DNA of 25,174 bases from CAZSLO01 sp964608025. GTDB lineage: Bacteria > Chloroflexota > Dehalococcoidia > Lucifugimonadales > CAJWER01. The DNA is taken from NCBI GenBank assembly GCA_964608025.1, contig CAZSLO010000008.1, forward strand, positions 1 to 25,174, in the 5' to 3' direction. The notes beneath the pieces are model-generated. The model was not told the DNA's origin. It made no database searches and saw only the letters and a list, made by a program, of their open reading frames with translations. The position numbers were made by a program, and so were the translations under genes. This document shows positions 1-8,416 of the stretch, piece by piece; the first letter of the stretch is position 1, and each line of letters starts with the position of its first letter.

Positions 1-813
1 ATTGCGATCGAGTACTAATCGTTCTCCAATTCTATACTCGGACAACTTGAAAGGACCTGTACCCACGGGATTGTCAATCCACCAACTTTTGCCTCCATTT
101 TCCACGACATCGCGGTCTAGAACATATGCTGTTGGGTAGGTTAGTTTCGCTAGGAAATATGCCTTGGGTGCGTCAGTTGCTATTTGGAGGGTCAGGTCAT
201 CAATAACCGTTATTCCAGATATTTCGGATGCCTTACCATCGATGTATTCCTTTACACCAATAATGTCATTCAGGTAAGTGTCTGCAACAGGTGATGCTGT
301 TTTCGGATCAGCTGCCCTTTCAATTGACCATTTGAAATCCTGCGCATTAACGGCATTGCCGTTATGGAACTTGACGTTATCCCTTAACTTGAAGGTATAA
401 ATAGTGCCTTTTTCTATTTCCCAGCTCTCTGCGATGTCTGGGATCAGCTGGAGGTCAGTGTTAAGGGTAACCAGACCACTGAATATCTCAACAACGATTC
501 CAGCTGAGGTTGTGTCGCTGGTTAGGTGAGGATCTAGGGTAGGGGGGTCTGCCCATAATCTCCTGAAGGTTCCTTTGGATAAAGGTTGGGTTAATAGGCT
601 TGGTTTCTGCTCTGATATTTTTGCTGGAACGGTAGTGGCTGCGGCAGCAGCTTGTGGCGATGGGGAAGGTGGTGAAGTTGATTGAGTATCAGATTTGGTG
701 CTTAAGCCTGGCGAGGGCGGAGTCTGAGTAGGTTCCCCTGGCTCTTCGGTTCCTCCACACGCAATTACCAATATCGTTACTGAAGACAGAATAGCTATGA
801 ATAATTTCTTCAT
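1..813 (-). CDS. ABC transporter substrate-binding lipoprotein, peptide/SBP_bac_5 family (3' truncated by window edge)
   Basis: The frame is open from ATG at 813 to the window edge, giving 271 residues of the N-terminal part. A lipoprotein signal is seen: MKK, a hydrophobic stretch and a lipobox VIAC with Cys19 as the lipidated residue. A Ser/Pro/Thr/Ala-rich tether of about 55 residues follows. The mature domain has family 5 solute-binding features: LDPHLTSD near residue 95, a LIPDIAESWE segment, FKLRDNVKFHNG, DFKWSIERA, and NPVGTGPF near the edge. Family members bind oligopeptides, dipeptides, nickel or other small solutes outside the membrane and deliver them to Dpp/Opp-type permeases; the ligand cannot be inferred. 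It lies 54 nt downstream of prfB on the same strand. No convincing Shine-Dalgarno is seen beyond GGGA about 8 nt before ATG. Partner permeases, if clustered, would lie off the left edge. Confidence 0.9.
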   Translation of the reverse strand, partial: MKKLFIAILSSVTILVIACGGTEEPGEPTQTPPSPGLSTKSDTQSTSPPSPSPQAAAAATTVPAKISEQKPSLLTQPLSKGTFRRLWADPPTLDPHLTSDTTSAGIVVEIFSGLVTLNTDLQLIPDIAESWEIEKGTIYTFKLRDNVKFHNGNAVNAQDFKWSIERAADPKTASPVADTYLNDIIGVKEYIDGKASEISGITVIDDLTLQIATDAPKAYFLAKLTYPTAYVLDRDVVENGGKSWWIDNPVGTGPFKLSEYRIGERLVLDRN

Positions 814-867
814 AATGATTTCCCAGTTATCTTTTTTTCTTCTCAGATATATTTAGAATCTAAGGGA

Positions 868-1990
868 CTATTGTTTTGATGGAGCATCGCTTGAATTACC
901 AATTGACATTGTAAGATAGGCGTTAATAAAATCATCCACATCTCCATCTAGAACTCGGTCGGTGTCTGAGGTTTCTTGGCCGGTCCTATGATCTTTCACC
1001 ATCTTGTAGGGATGGAGCACGTAGCTCCTGATCTGATTTCCCCACTCGGCGGAAATATGCTCACCTTTAAGTTCTTTAACTTCCTTGGATTTAAGTTTTA
1101 ATTCACGTTCCATTAACCTAGCATTTAGTATCCTCATTGCGATGGTTTTGTTCTGGTATTGGGATCGCTCATTTTGGCAACTGACCCGAATACCTGTCGG
1201 TTGGTGGGTGATACGTACCGCAGTTGAGTTTTTCTGTACGCTTTGGCCACCAGCGCCTCCAGCCTTAAATACTTCAATCTTGAGGTCCGATGGGTCTATT
1301 GAAATATCAACACCATGCTCCACTTCCGGTAGAACTTCTATCAGTGCAAAGGATGTATGGCGCGCATGATCAGAATCAAATGGAGAGAGTCTTACAAGTC
1401 TGTGTACTCCTCTTTCAGATTTTAAATATCCGTAGGCGTAGTCACCTGAAATTTGTAGTATCGTACTCTTTATTCCGCCTTCTTCGCCTGGTGATACATC
1501 AAGGATCTCATTTTCTAATTCCCGTCGCTCCGACCATCGAAGAAACATTCGCATCAACATCCGGACCCAGTCTTGTGATTCTATTCCTCCAGCACCGGCG
1601 TGCACTGCAACTATAGCGTTTCTACGGTCGTATTCTCCGGAAAGGGATAGCGTGAATTCCAGACGATCTAGTCTACAAGTAAGCTGGTTGATTTCATCTG
1701 ATACCGTATTTGTCAGTGAGGAGTCTTTTTCTTCTATAGCTAAATTTATAAGATCGGTGAGGGACTTTGCCTGGTAGTCAAGCCCAGTCCATTCTTCCAC
1801 CTCTGAAGTTAGATCGGAGAGACGCTTCATTTTTGCCTGTGCGCCGTTTGGATCATCCCAGAATGTCGTCGTGGTAGATTCTTGCTCAAGCTCGATTATC
1901 TGTCGACGCTTTTGGTCGAGGTCAAAGACGCACCATTAGGTCTGATACGCGTTGAGAAAAATGTAAGAGAGTACCTTTTAAGTCGTGCAT
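868..1990 (-). CDS. prfB: Peptide chain release factor 2 (RF2), expressed by programmed +1 frameshift
   Basis: RF2 ends translation at UGA and UAA. The coding region is split. A 22-codon leader starts at ATG 1990-1988 (AAGG five nt upstream) and runs to CTT at 1927-1925, directly followed by in-frame TGA (1924-1922). Shifting +1 continues as Asp-Leu-Asp-Gln from 1923 into the long downstream frame, giving about 373 residues against 365 in E. coli. The downstream frame carries the SPF stop-recognition tripeptide (about residues 202-204) and the GGQ peptidyl-hydrolysis motif (about 247-249), almost the same spacing as E. coli RF2. The junction also restores the family-typical N-terminal helix ending in FWDDP. 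The in-frame TGA is RF2's own substrate, so low RF2 favours frameshifting: the known autoregulatory circuit. Annotation pipelines that ignore recoding would start this protein at 1830 and lose 53 residues. Confidence 0.96.
1921..1934 (-). promoter_or_regulatory. prfB programmed +1 ribosomal frameshift site (CTT TGA C)
   Basis: On the minus strand the sequence GGTG CGT CTT TGA C is read. CTT TGA C is the canonical slippery heptamer of bacterial prfB. In E. coli an AGGGGG Shine-Dalgarno-like element ends three nt before CTT; here the same place holds only GGTG, which could form four pairs with CACC at the 3' end of 16S rRNA. The heptamer itself is exact. Confidence 0.93.
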
Positions 1991-2092
1991 TGTTACCTTA
2001 TCCTCAGAAATCCCAAGGACTCCTACCGATGGTTATTTAAACGTAGATGACCATAACTAAGTTAGCAGCCCTATGATGTATAGGTCCTGTCA

Positions 2093-2101
2093 ATTATAGC
2101 A
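2093..2101 (-). promoter_or_regulatory. Candidate extended -10 promoter for prfB
   Basis: The minus strand reads TGC TATAAT here, a full extended -10 consensus (TGn TATAAT). It would place a start site near 2086 and give a 5' leader of about 95 nt before the prfB ATG at 1990. No good TTGACA-like -35 is seen at 16-18 nt, as is typical of extended -10 promoters. Inferred from consensus only. Confidence 0.5.
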
Positions 2102-2125
2102 GTACAATCGCCTATACCTGCCAAA

Positions 2126-2150
2126 TTACCTCTTAAGACTGGAGAGGTAA
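2126..2150 (-). terminator. Weak hairpin at the 3' end of the CocE/NonD hydrolase gene
   Basis: TTACCTCT (2126-2133) and AGAGGTAA (2143-2150) form a perfect 8-bp inverted repeat with a 9-nt loop. On the minus strand the stop codon TAA (2135-2133) sits at the loop/stem edge and TTTGG follows. The stem is AT-rich and the T tract short, so this may be a weak terminator or an mRNA 3' stabiliser. Confidence 0.35.
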
Positions 2151-3980
2151 GATTATATGAGAGGCGTGATCCGATGAGTGGTAGATAGTCTGGAGTGCGT
2201 TCTCGTAAGTTCTCTCTATTCCTAGTTCGCCACCCGTATTTGGATTCGCATCGAAGCGGGGCCAATTGCTGCTGCTGATATCTAGGCGTATATGGTGTCC
2301 TTGTCGAAAAACGGTTGAAGTAGGATAGAGTTCAAACACAAATTCGTAGATTTTATTTGGCTTGAGCAATTCCGGATTATCCCAGCCATTCCTGTAACGT
2401 GCTCGGATGATTGAATCGGTGATGTTGAAAGCAAGTCCATCTGGAAAATTCCCACTGGTAGGATAGACATCAATCAGCTTGGCCGTGAAGTCAGTGTCCA
2501 AGGCTGATGAAGATGCCCATAGATGCATCTCGATGGGTCCTGTTATTTCGGTGTCTTTTTTAAGAGCGGAAGTTTGGAAAGACAGTATGTCTCGTCGTGT
2601 GGTTAATGGCAATGTGTCCGTGGAGCCTATGAAATCCGGCCTTCCGCTTTGGTTGAAAGCACCAGGCTTTATGATCGTATCTGCAGCAGATATTCCTCCT
2701 CCAATTGTAGGCACAGGGTCTCTGGGATCATATGTGTAGCTTGTTGATGGATTTACTTCAGCTTGGGGAGGTTCAGGTGATAACAATCGACTCCCGTGAA
2801 GATAATAGGGGGTGTATGAGGTGCCTGGTAACGGCCAATCTTCTTCTTCTTTCCAATAACCACCATGATCTATTCGGCCGGGATATTCTGAGCCGTCACC
2901 CGGGGCTCCGAGCACTGTGCGGTCATCGCTGCCGGTACCCATGGTGAATATCTTTACAGGTTTCCAATCGGCCACTTCAGATCGTAGACCCTTGAGGTGG
3001 TAGTCGAACCAGGCGAGCTTCAAGTCCATGTAAGTAATTTGGGCATCGATACCGAAATAAAAATCGCCAGAGTAAGGTATACCGTATTTACCATGGGTCC
3101 ACGGTCCCATCAGTAGGTTTTGAGGTGAATTTTTAGACTTTCTCAATTCCAAATAGGATTCACATGTATTTCGTGCGTAGGAATCGTACCAACCTCCGAG
3201 ATATAGAGAAGGTACGTCGGCGTACTGATCGTGATACTCAGACATGGCGTATCCACGTTGTTTCCAATAATCGTCATAGTTGCCGTGTGTCTGGATATCG
3301 ATAGCCCACTGCTCATACGTTGGGAGACGCCTTAATATCGTGGATCCCTCGCGGAGAGGGAATTTCTTTACCAGATCGGGCATGAGAGTGGTATAAGTTC
3401 GAGTCAATTCAGCTTTTAACCCCGGGTTTGACTCTGCCTCCTTACTAGTCGCTGCCATACGAAACACGTAAATTAGGAATCTCTGCTCTAGGGCTCCGTT
3501 TTGGCGCATTGAACTATGGTAGTAATTGGAAGCACCTACACCTATGATCATCGTTGATAGATGAGACGGGTTCAAGGTAGCTAAAGCGGCTTGGTCACTG
3601 CCTGCATACGAATCTCCCATAGTTCCTACCAAACCATTGCTCCAAGGTTGTGTTCCAAGCCACTCAACAGCATCATATCCATCCGGGGCTTCCTTAGCGA
3701 AGGCATACCAATCACCTTCTGAGGCGAATCGTCCACGTACATCTTGCATAGCACAGATGTACCCTCGACGTGCTAAGAATTTGGCGTCTAAAACTGAACC
3801 AGGACCTTCTTTGTTGTAAGGTGTACGGACAAGTACCACCGGAAATTGATCTTTGGCCAGCTTGCCGTCGACTGCGGGGAAATATATATCGGTAGCTAGC
3901 CCAATACCGTCACGGGTCGGAACCATAACGTTTGGCTGGACCACGACTCCATATCCCTGATGCGAACCCTGGTATTGCAA
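2133..3980 (-). CDS. CocE/NonD family alpha/beta hydrolase (S15 / X-Pro dipeptidyl-peptidase-like)
   Basis: A 615-residue protein with the two-domain layout of the CocE/NonD/PepX family. The alpha/beta-hydrolase core has nucleophile motif GDSYAG (Ser124), Asp266 in GGWYDSY and His296 in GPWTHG, a complete triad. The C-terminal jelly-roll PepX_C domain follows, with GPIEMHLWASSS and GHHIRLDISSSNWPRFD near the end. Family members include cocaine esterase, glutaryl-7-ACA acylase, alpha-amino-acid ester hydrolases acting on beta-lactam side chains, and X-Pro dipeptidyl peptidases; the substrate here is unknown. No signal peptide is seen, so it is probably cytoplasmic. The start is TTG at 3980: AAGGAG lies five nt upstream and no competing ATG is nearby. 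It sits 104 nt downstream of the penicillin-acylase gene on the same strand, a possible operon. Confidence 0.92.
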   Translation of the reverse strand: MQYQGSHQGYGVVVQPNVMVPTRDGIGLATDIYFPAVDGKLAKDQFPVVLVRTPYNKEGPGSVLDAKFLARRGYICAMQDVRGRFASEGDWYAFAKEAPDGYDAVEWLGTQPWSNGLVGTMGDSYAGSDQAALATLNPSHLSTMIIGVGASNYYHSSMRQNGALEQRFLIYVFRMAATSKEAESNPGLKAELTRTYTTLMPDLVKKFPLREGSTILRRLPTYEQWAIDIQTHGNYDDYWKQRGYAMSEYHDQYADVPSLYLGGWYDSYARNTCESYLELRKSKNSPQNLLMGPWTHGKYGIPYSGDFYFGIDAQITYMDLKLAWFDYHLKGLRSEVADWKPVKIFTMGTGSDDRTVLGAPGDGSEYPGRIDHGGYWKEEEDWPLPGTSYTPYYLHGSRLLSPEPPQAEVNPSTSYTYDPRDPVPTIGGGISAADTIIKPGAFNQSGRPDFIGSTDTLPLTTRRDILSFQTSALKKDTEITGPIEMHLWASSSALDTDFTAKLIDVYPTSGNFPDGLAFNITDSIIRARYRNGWDNPELLKPNKIYEFVFELYPTSTVFRQGHHIRLDISSSNWPRFDANPNTGGELGIERTYENALQTIYHSSDHASHIILPLQS

Positions 3981-4084
3981 AATAGCTCCTTGATGGTCTG
4001 GTTTAATTTGTCGGGTTTGGAATTCTTTGTTAAGACTATCTGTCTGCCGATATAAAAACCATTGCTGATTGACTGATTATGTTC

Positions 4085-6421
4085 CTAGCGTACTCTTTTC
4101 TCCAATTGTTGTATATCTTGTGCTTCCTCCCTGATTTTGTTCCAGTCATATAGCATTGGCAGGACTTCCCCCGCAGCCCAAATGGGGGTCTGGTCTGAAT
4201 AATGTTGGCTGCCGGGATGCCCAGATGATCCTAGGGGTGTGACCCACCGGGAATTGTCCCAGTCACTAAGATCAAATACATAACGGGCGGTGGAACAACC
4301 GTTGACTGTGAACGGATCGGTTTGTGCGTAAGTGCCAGCGTGAGGAGTGTCTCCATCTCCATTCATTGGGACTGATGGAGGATCGAGTAATGGAGCCAGA
4401 GCTGGGAAAGCAGCTGACAATGTATGCTGGGGCTTGGTAGAGTGGACACGTCCCCATTGCCATGTGTCAATTTGATCTCCAAGGGTGACTTTTAGCCATG
4501 TCATACCGTTGGATAGAGCGGTTGCTGCCACTGAATTCCAGTCCTGACCATCAGGTAGAATCGTGCTGTCACTGTTTTCTGCAGCAGTGACAAATCCGGC
4601 GCGCATTTGAGCAAGATGCATCGGTGCGCCTCGTCCACTAGATGAAAGAGCGTCCCCAATCATTGGTCCAAGGTGGTGTTCTAGGAGCATCCATTCGAGT
4701 TCGCGCTTGAAGGCACTGTAGATTGTAGGTGCAATCGAGTTTTTGTCCATAGTGCCATCCCATCCTTCTAGTTCCGATTTGCCTCTAGCAGATATTTCAT
4801 CTTGTGGCTCGATCTGTTCAAGGAGTTTCATATAAATTCGTGCTGGTATAGATCTAGCCGCCGCATGTATTGATAACATGTCCTCGACGGTGGCCTTATC
4901 TAGCTTGTCTAACATATCCTTGATGCTTCGTGCACGGTATTCAGGGGAGAAGTGGAGTGCTATGTAGTGTGGATAACTATCAGGGGCGATCTTGTTGTTG
5001 GCAGTAACTATGTAGCCTCCTTCCGGATTTTTGATACGGACCTGCTCATCGAATGGTACGAACCCTTCCCATTCGTATTCGCCTGAACTCCCTGGTACGG
5101 GCAACCAGTGGTTTAGATCAGGACGTATCGGGAGTCGTCCACGGTTTAGATATTCCACGTTGCCATTTACGTCTGCAAATACGAAATTATTACCTGGATC
5201 TACCCATTCTCGCATTGCCTCGTCCATGTCGTTTGCAGATCTTGAGCGTAGCATTCGTGGTAAGCACTGAGACCAGTTATTTGGGCTGGATGTCCCGGTA
5301 TGTTTAAATGCTATGCCGTAGTTGGAGGAGGGATCGTCTATGATTATCGATCCGTGATGAGTGACAATGACTTCAAGGTCGATTTTCTTGCCACTTTTAG
5401 ATCGGATAGTCTCTAGGCGCAGATCAGACTCACGCCAATTGCCCTTCCATTCATAATATTCAAAGGATCCATCTTTGAACCGCTCTACATATAGATCTTG
5501 GTAGTCGGCCTGGGCATGGGTTACGCACCAAGCCACGTGGGCGTTGTGTCCGAAGTGCGGGAATCCAGGGCATCCTGGAAATGATAATCCGATAGCATCG
5601 AAATTAGGACAGGCAATATGGTTTTGGTAATAGACATTTGGTGTATCGAGGGGTCTGTGGGGATCACCGGCAACTAGAGGTTTTCCTGAGGCAGTACGAC
5701 TTCCCATCAGAGCCCAGTTGTTACTTCCTCCTTCCGCATCTGCAAGCCAGCTAATCCCGGCTGCGCCTGCCGAAAGTTGTGCCATGACATCCCAAGTGCC
5801 ACCCGTGTAATTTTGCCCTGGAGGATCGATTACAAGGTGACCGGTTGGATAGTCAGGTATGATCTCAGCAGCCTTATCGACGCCCAAGGTGTTGATAAGT
5901 TGTGCTCTCCAAAGCTTACCTTCAAATACTCCCATCAGGATATGTCGGGCGGTGAAGATTGCCAGGCTGTCTTGGGGTTGCCACGAATCAGGTTTGATAC
6001 CAGCAATTTCAAATTCTACTGGGAGAGTATTTGTTGTGTCTAGGAATGCATTGACTCCGGCTGTGTAGGCATCCAGCATAGATCTTGATTCATCATTTAA
6101 AATGTTATAGTCAATTTCGACGGCTGAGCGGATCTGTAATTTTCGCATTAACTTGTCTTGTTCTATTGCATCATCACCGACTACTTCAGCCCAGCGCCCG
6201 TATGCCATTCGGCGGTCATGTTCCATATGCCAAAGCCTATCTTGTGAAGTCGCGAAGCCCTGCCCGAAGAAAGCATCTTTGGTAGTGGTAGCCTTGATAT
6301 GAGGGATACCATATTTGTCTCTAAAAATCGCAATAGAACCATCTATGCCCGGTACTGTAATAGTTCCTGAAGTGGTTGGTATAGCTGCTTTCAAGTCTTT
6401 CATCGTGAAAGGTGTGGCCAT
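4085..6421 (-). CDS. Penicillin acylase family Ntn-hydrolase
   Basis: A 778-residue protein of the penicillin/cephalosporin acylase and acyl-homoserine-lactone acylase family (peptidase S45). The alpha-chain region includes DKYGIPHIKA and GFATSQDRLWHME (residues 35-67). The precursor cleavage and nucleophile motif is GGSNNWAL, with Ser233 expected to become the N-terminal nucleophile of the beta chain after autoprocessing; AGDPHR (251-256) and VFADVNGNVEY follow, as usual. Family enzymes hydrolyse amide bonds between an acyl group and an amine. The N-terminus has no signal peptide, whereas many characterised homologues are exported, so location is uncertain and could be cytoplasmic. AAGGAG lies nine nt before ATG 6421. 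The gene diverges from a class A beta-lactamase-fold gene and precedes the CocE/NonD gene. Substrate could be an N-acyl amino acid, AHL, beta-lactam or other amide. Confidence 0.93.
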   Translation of the reverse strand: MATPFTMKDLKAAIPTTSGTITVPGIDGSIAIFRDKYGIPHIKATTTKDAFFGQGFATSQDRLWHMEHDRRMAYGRWAEVVGDDAIEQDKLMRKLQIRSAVEIDYNILNDESRSMLDAYTAGVNAFLDTTNTLPVEFEIAGIKPDSWQPQDSLAIFTARHILMGVFEGKLWRAQLINTLGVDKAAEIIPDYPTGHLVIDPPGQNYTGGTWDVMAQLSAGAAGISWLADAEGGSNNWALMGSRTASGKPLVAGDPHRPLDTPNVYYQNHIACPNFDAIGLSFPGCPGFPHFGHNAHVAWCVTHAQADYQDLYVERFKDGSFEYYEWKGNWRESDLRLETIRSKSGKKIDLEVIVTHHGSIIIDDPSSNYGIAFKHTGTSSPNNWSQCLPRMLRSRSANDMDEAMREWVDPGNNFVFADVNGNVEYLNRGRLPIRPDLNHWLPVPGSSGEYEWEGFVPFDEQVRIKNPEGGYIVTANNKIAPDSYPHYIALHFSPEYRARSIKDMLDKLDKATVEDMLSIHAAARSIPARIYMKLLEQIEPQDEISARGKSELEGWDGTMDKNSIAPTIYSAFKRELEWMLLEHHLGPMIGDALSSSGRGAPMHLAQMRAGFVTAAENSDSTILPDGQDWNSVAATALSNGMTWLKVTLGDQIDTWQWGRVHSTKPQHTLSAAFPALAPLLDPPSVPMNGDGDTPHAGTYAQTDPFTVNGCSTARYVFDLSDWDNSRWVTPLGSSGHPGSQHYSDQTPIWAAGEVLPMLYDWNKIREEAQDIQQLEKRVR

Positions 6422-6582
6422 CTTGGATTCTCCTTTAGCTGAAATCAGTGAATCATGTTAATAAATACGGGACTGAAGGGTAATGGGTGTTCCGGTCCTT
6501 TACAACGTCCGGGTCCAAAGAACCTGACAGTTCTGTCATAAATATCCTAAGATTGTTACGGACAAACTTGGAGGTTGTAACA

Positions 6583-7446
6583 TTGGACAATTTAGAATCA
6601 GCAATTAGAGAAGTTCCTGGTGTATTAGGACTTGCTGCGAAGAATCTGAAGAACGGTCAGGAGATTGGCTATAAGGCTGATGAAATCTTCTTCACGGCTA
6701 GTACTTTCAAGGTGCCCATCCTTGTCGAGTTATATCGTCAAGTTGACGCTGGAATAATAGATTCCGATACAAGGATAGAACTTACCGACAAAATTCGCTC
6801 ACCGGGGGGTGGGTTGATAAAGGAACTTGGTAGTGGACTTCGGCTAACTATTCACGATCTCGCCTTGTTGATGATAATTGTTAGCGATAATACTGCAACG
6901 GATATTCTGTATGACCTAGTTGGACCAGACAAATTGAATCACACGATGAAAGGACTAGGCCTGTCCAAAACTAGTCTGCCGATGTCTTGTAAGGATCTAC
7001 TTTACAGCATGTACGGGGTTAATTCCGACGATATATTCGAAGGGACCCAATTAGTGGCAGATGGTCTCGCACACGGACGAATTGTAGAAGGATCCGATGG
7101 GCTATCAGAGGAGCGATCTGACGTCTCGTCACCTCGAGACATGATTAGGCTTCTTGAGTTGATCTATAGGCACGAAGTTTTGTCAGATAAGTCTACATTT
7201 GCAGTAATGGATATATTGGAGCGTCAGCAGGCGAATTCGATCATACCATTTTATCTGCCTCCGGGCCTAAGAGTAGCCCACAAAACTGGAGGAGTCACGA
7301 GCGTTCGTTGCGATGTTGGGATCGTCTTTAGTGATACAGGTCCCTACACGATCGCCCTGATGGCGAAAAATGTTACCAATAAGCTAGAGATAGATAGAGC
7401 CTTAGCCCGAGTATCGGAAGCCGTATATATCGATTTTAACAAATAA
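6583..7446 (+). CDS. Class A beta-lactamase-fold serine hydrolase, apparently without signal peptide
   Basis: The active-site set is present: STFK (Ser-x-x-Lys), SDN 61 residues after the nucleophile, and KTG in AHKTGG. The SDN-to-KTG distance is about 133 residues against about 104 in class A enzymes, so the omega-loop region is enlarged or rearranged. I cannot place a convincing Glu166-x-x-x-Asn170 deacylation motif; a Glu in the region is offset by about three residues. It may therefore be an esterase, peptidase or acyltransferase rather than a resistance enzyme. Start choice: TTG 6583 has GGAGGT eight nt upstream and gives 287 residues beginning at the family's usual N-terminus. A GTG at 6487 with GAAGGG six nt upstream would add 32 residues that do not look like a signal peptide. 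The gene is divergent from the penicillin acylase gene and convergent with the amidohydrolase gene. Confidence 0.87.
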   Translation: MDNLESAIREVPGVLGLAAKNLKNGQEIGYKADEIFFTASTFKVPILVELYRQVDAGIIDSDTRIELTDKIRSPGGGLIKELGSGLRLTIHDLALLMIIVSDNTATDILYDLVGPDKLNHTMKGLGLSKTSLPMSCKDLLYSMYGVNSDDIFEGTQLVADGLAHGRIVEGSDGLSEERSDVSSPRDMIRLLELIYRHEVLSDKSTFAVMDILERQQANSIIPFYLPPGLRVAHKTGGVTSVRCDVGIVFSDTGPYTIALMAKNVTNKLEIDRALARVSEAVYIDFNK

Positions 7447-7508
7447 AGCAATCAGAATTGTCTTTGCCGGATCGATTTTGGGATACAAATTATTGATGAG
7501 GATGTTGG

Positions 7509-8294
7509 TTAACGGTCGAAGTTGAACACTCCGATAGCAGTCTTACCCATTATCCATTCCCTGTTACGATCGAACTTAAGGACCGGATGTGTTTCTATTG
7601 CGTTTTTGGCGTTTCGATAGCCTTCCCTGGAGCTGACTGGAGGGAAATCGCTTCCCCACATCATGCGGGAAGGCCCGAAGGCCTGAATTGTCATTTCGAT
7701 GAACGGTGGAATGCGGTCGAAGCCGAAGTTGGATCCAAGTACAGGCTGTCTTTGGCTGAATTCTCCTAGTCCAGGTATTTTGATGTAGGTATTTGGCAAC
7801 TCTGAGAGCGTCAAGGCCTTCGAGAACTGGGAGTAAGGAGGTAGCTCATGTCCATCGGCGTCAGCCAGATGCTCTATAACTATTTTTAGGTTGGAAAGGA
7901 GGGCAATCTTTTCCCGGAATTCGTCCGAGGCAAACTCTTTTATGTTTCCCTGGCAACTAACTACCAGATTCAATTGTTCGGCTTTTTCCCAAAGAGCAAA
8001 AGGTTCTTTTGGAGCGAGTCGAATTCCATTGGCACCGGTTTGTGCTATTTCTGAGATACGGTCGAGTGCGTCGGATTTGGATGAGTCCACTAAAGCTATG
8101 ACAGCAAATCGACCACTAAATCTTGATGCGCATTCAAGCAAGTAGGAATTGTCGAATGAGCCCCGATGTTGTATCAAAACGGCTTTGTCAACGCCGTTCG
8201 TATCCATTTGGTGTAAAAGTGATTCGATAGGCTCGTACCAGTTCTTACCAGCGTGGCAGTGTGTGTCTACTATGGGCACCATATCTTGTTGCAT
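7509..8294 (-). CDS. Amidohydrolase family TIM-barrel metal-dependent hydrolase (amidohydrolase_2 type)
   Basis: A 261-residue protein with the metal-binding signature of amidohydrolase_2: DTHCH near the N-terminus (His12, His14), a central His in VIEHLADADG at the end of a barrel strand, and the C-terminal MMWGSDFPP motif with the catalytic Asp. Related enzymes hydrolyse lactones (COG3618-like) or decarboxylate aromatic or dicarboxylic acids, so it would fit a sugar-lactone or aromatic breakdown path; the exact reaction is not readable. No signal peptide, so cytoplasmic. ATG 8294 has no clear Shine-Dalgarno and a second in-frame ATG lies four codons later, so the start is uncertain by a few residues. 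It follows a Gfo/Idh/MocA gene on the same strand after a 122-nt gap; an oxidoreductase making a lactone and a lactonase opening it is a plausible pairing, but inferred. Confidence 0.88.
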   Translation of the reverse strand: MQQDMVPIVDTHCHAGKNWYEPIESLLHQMDTNGVDKAVLIQHRGSFDNSYLLECASRFSGRFAVIALVDSSKSDALDRISEIAQTGANGIRLAPKEPFALWEKAEQLNLVVSCQGNIKEFASDEFREKIALLSNLKIVIEHLADADGHELPPYSQFSKALTLSELPNTYIKIPGLGEFSQRQPVLGSNFGFDRIPPFIEMTIQAFGPSRMMWGSDFPPVSSREGYRNAKNAIETHPVLKFDRNREWIMGKTAIGVFNFDR

Positions 8295-8416
8295 TGGGCA
8301 ATACTTCGCCGTGTTCAGTTTTATCGACTGAGTTTCTGAAGGAAACAGTTGTATTAGTGAATAAATCCCTGATGAATGTGATATTCACAATACAAGGCTT
8401 TAGAAATTGGGATTGA

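Noticed and set aside
1085..1369. Plus-strand frame opposite prfB
   Set aside because: prfB on the minus strand is certain through its SPF and GGQ motifs; this frame has no support.
6583..7446. Antibiotic resistance beta-lactamase
   Set aside because: No signal peptide and no placeable Glu166 motif; the fold alone does not show beta-lactam hydrolysis.
8377..8389. TGTGA-TAT-TCACA, resembling a CRP half-site pair
   Set aside because: The CRP spacing is six nt, not three; five-bp arms are expected by chance in this amount of AT-rich spacer.
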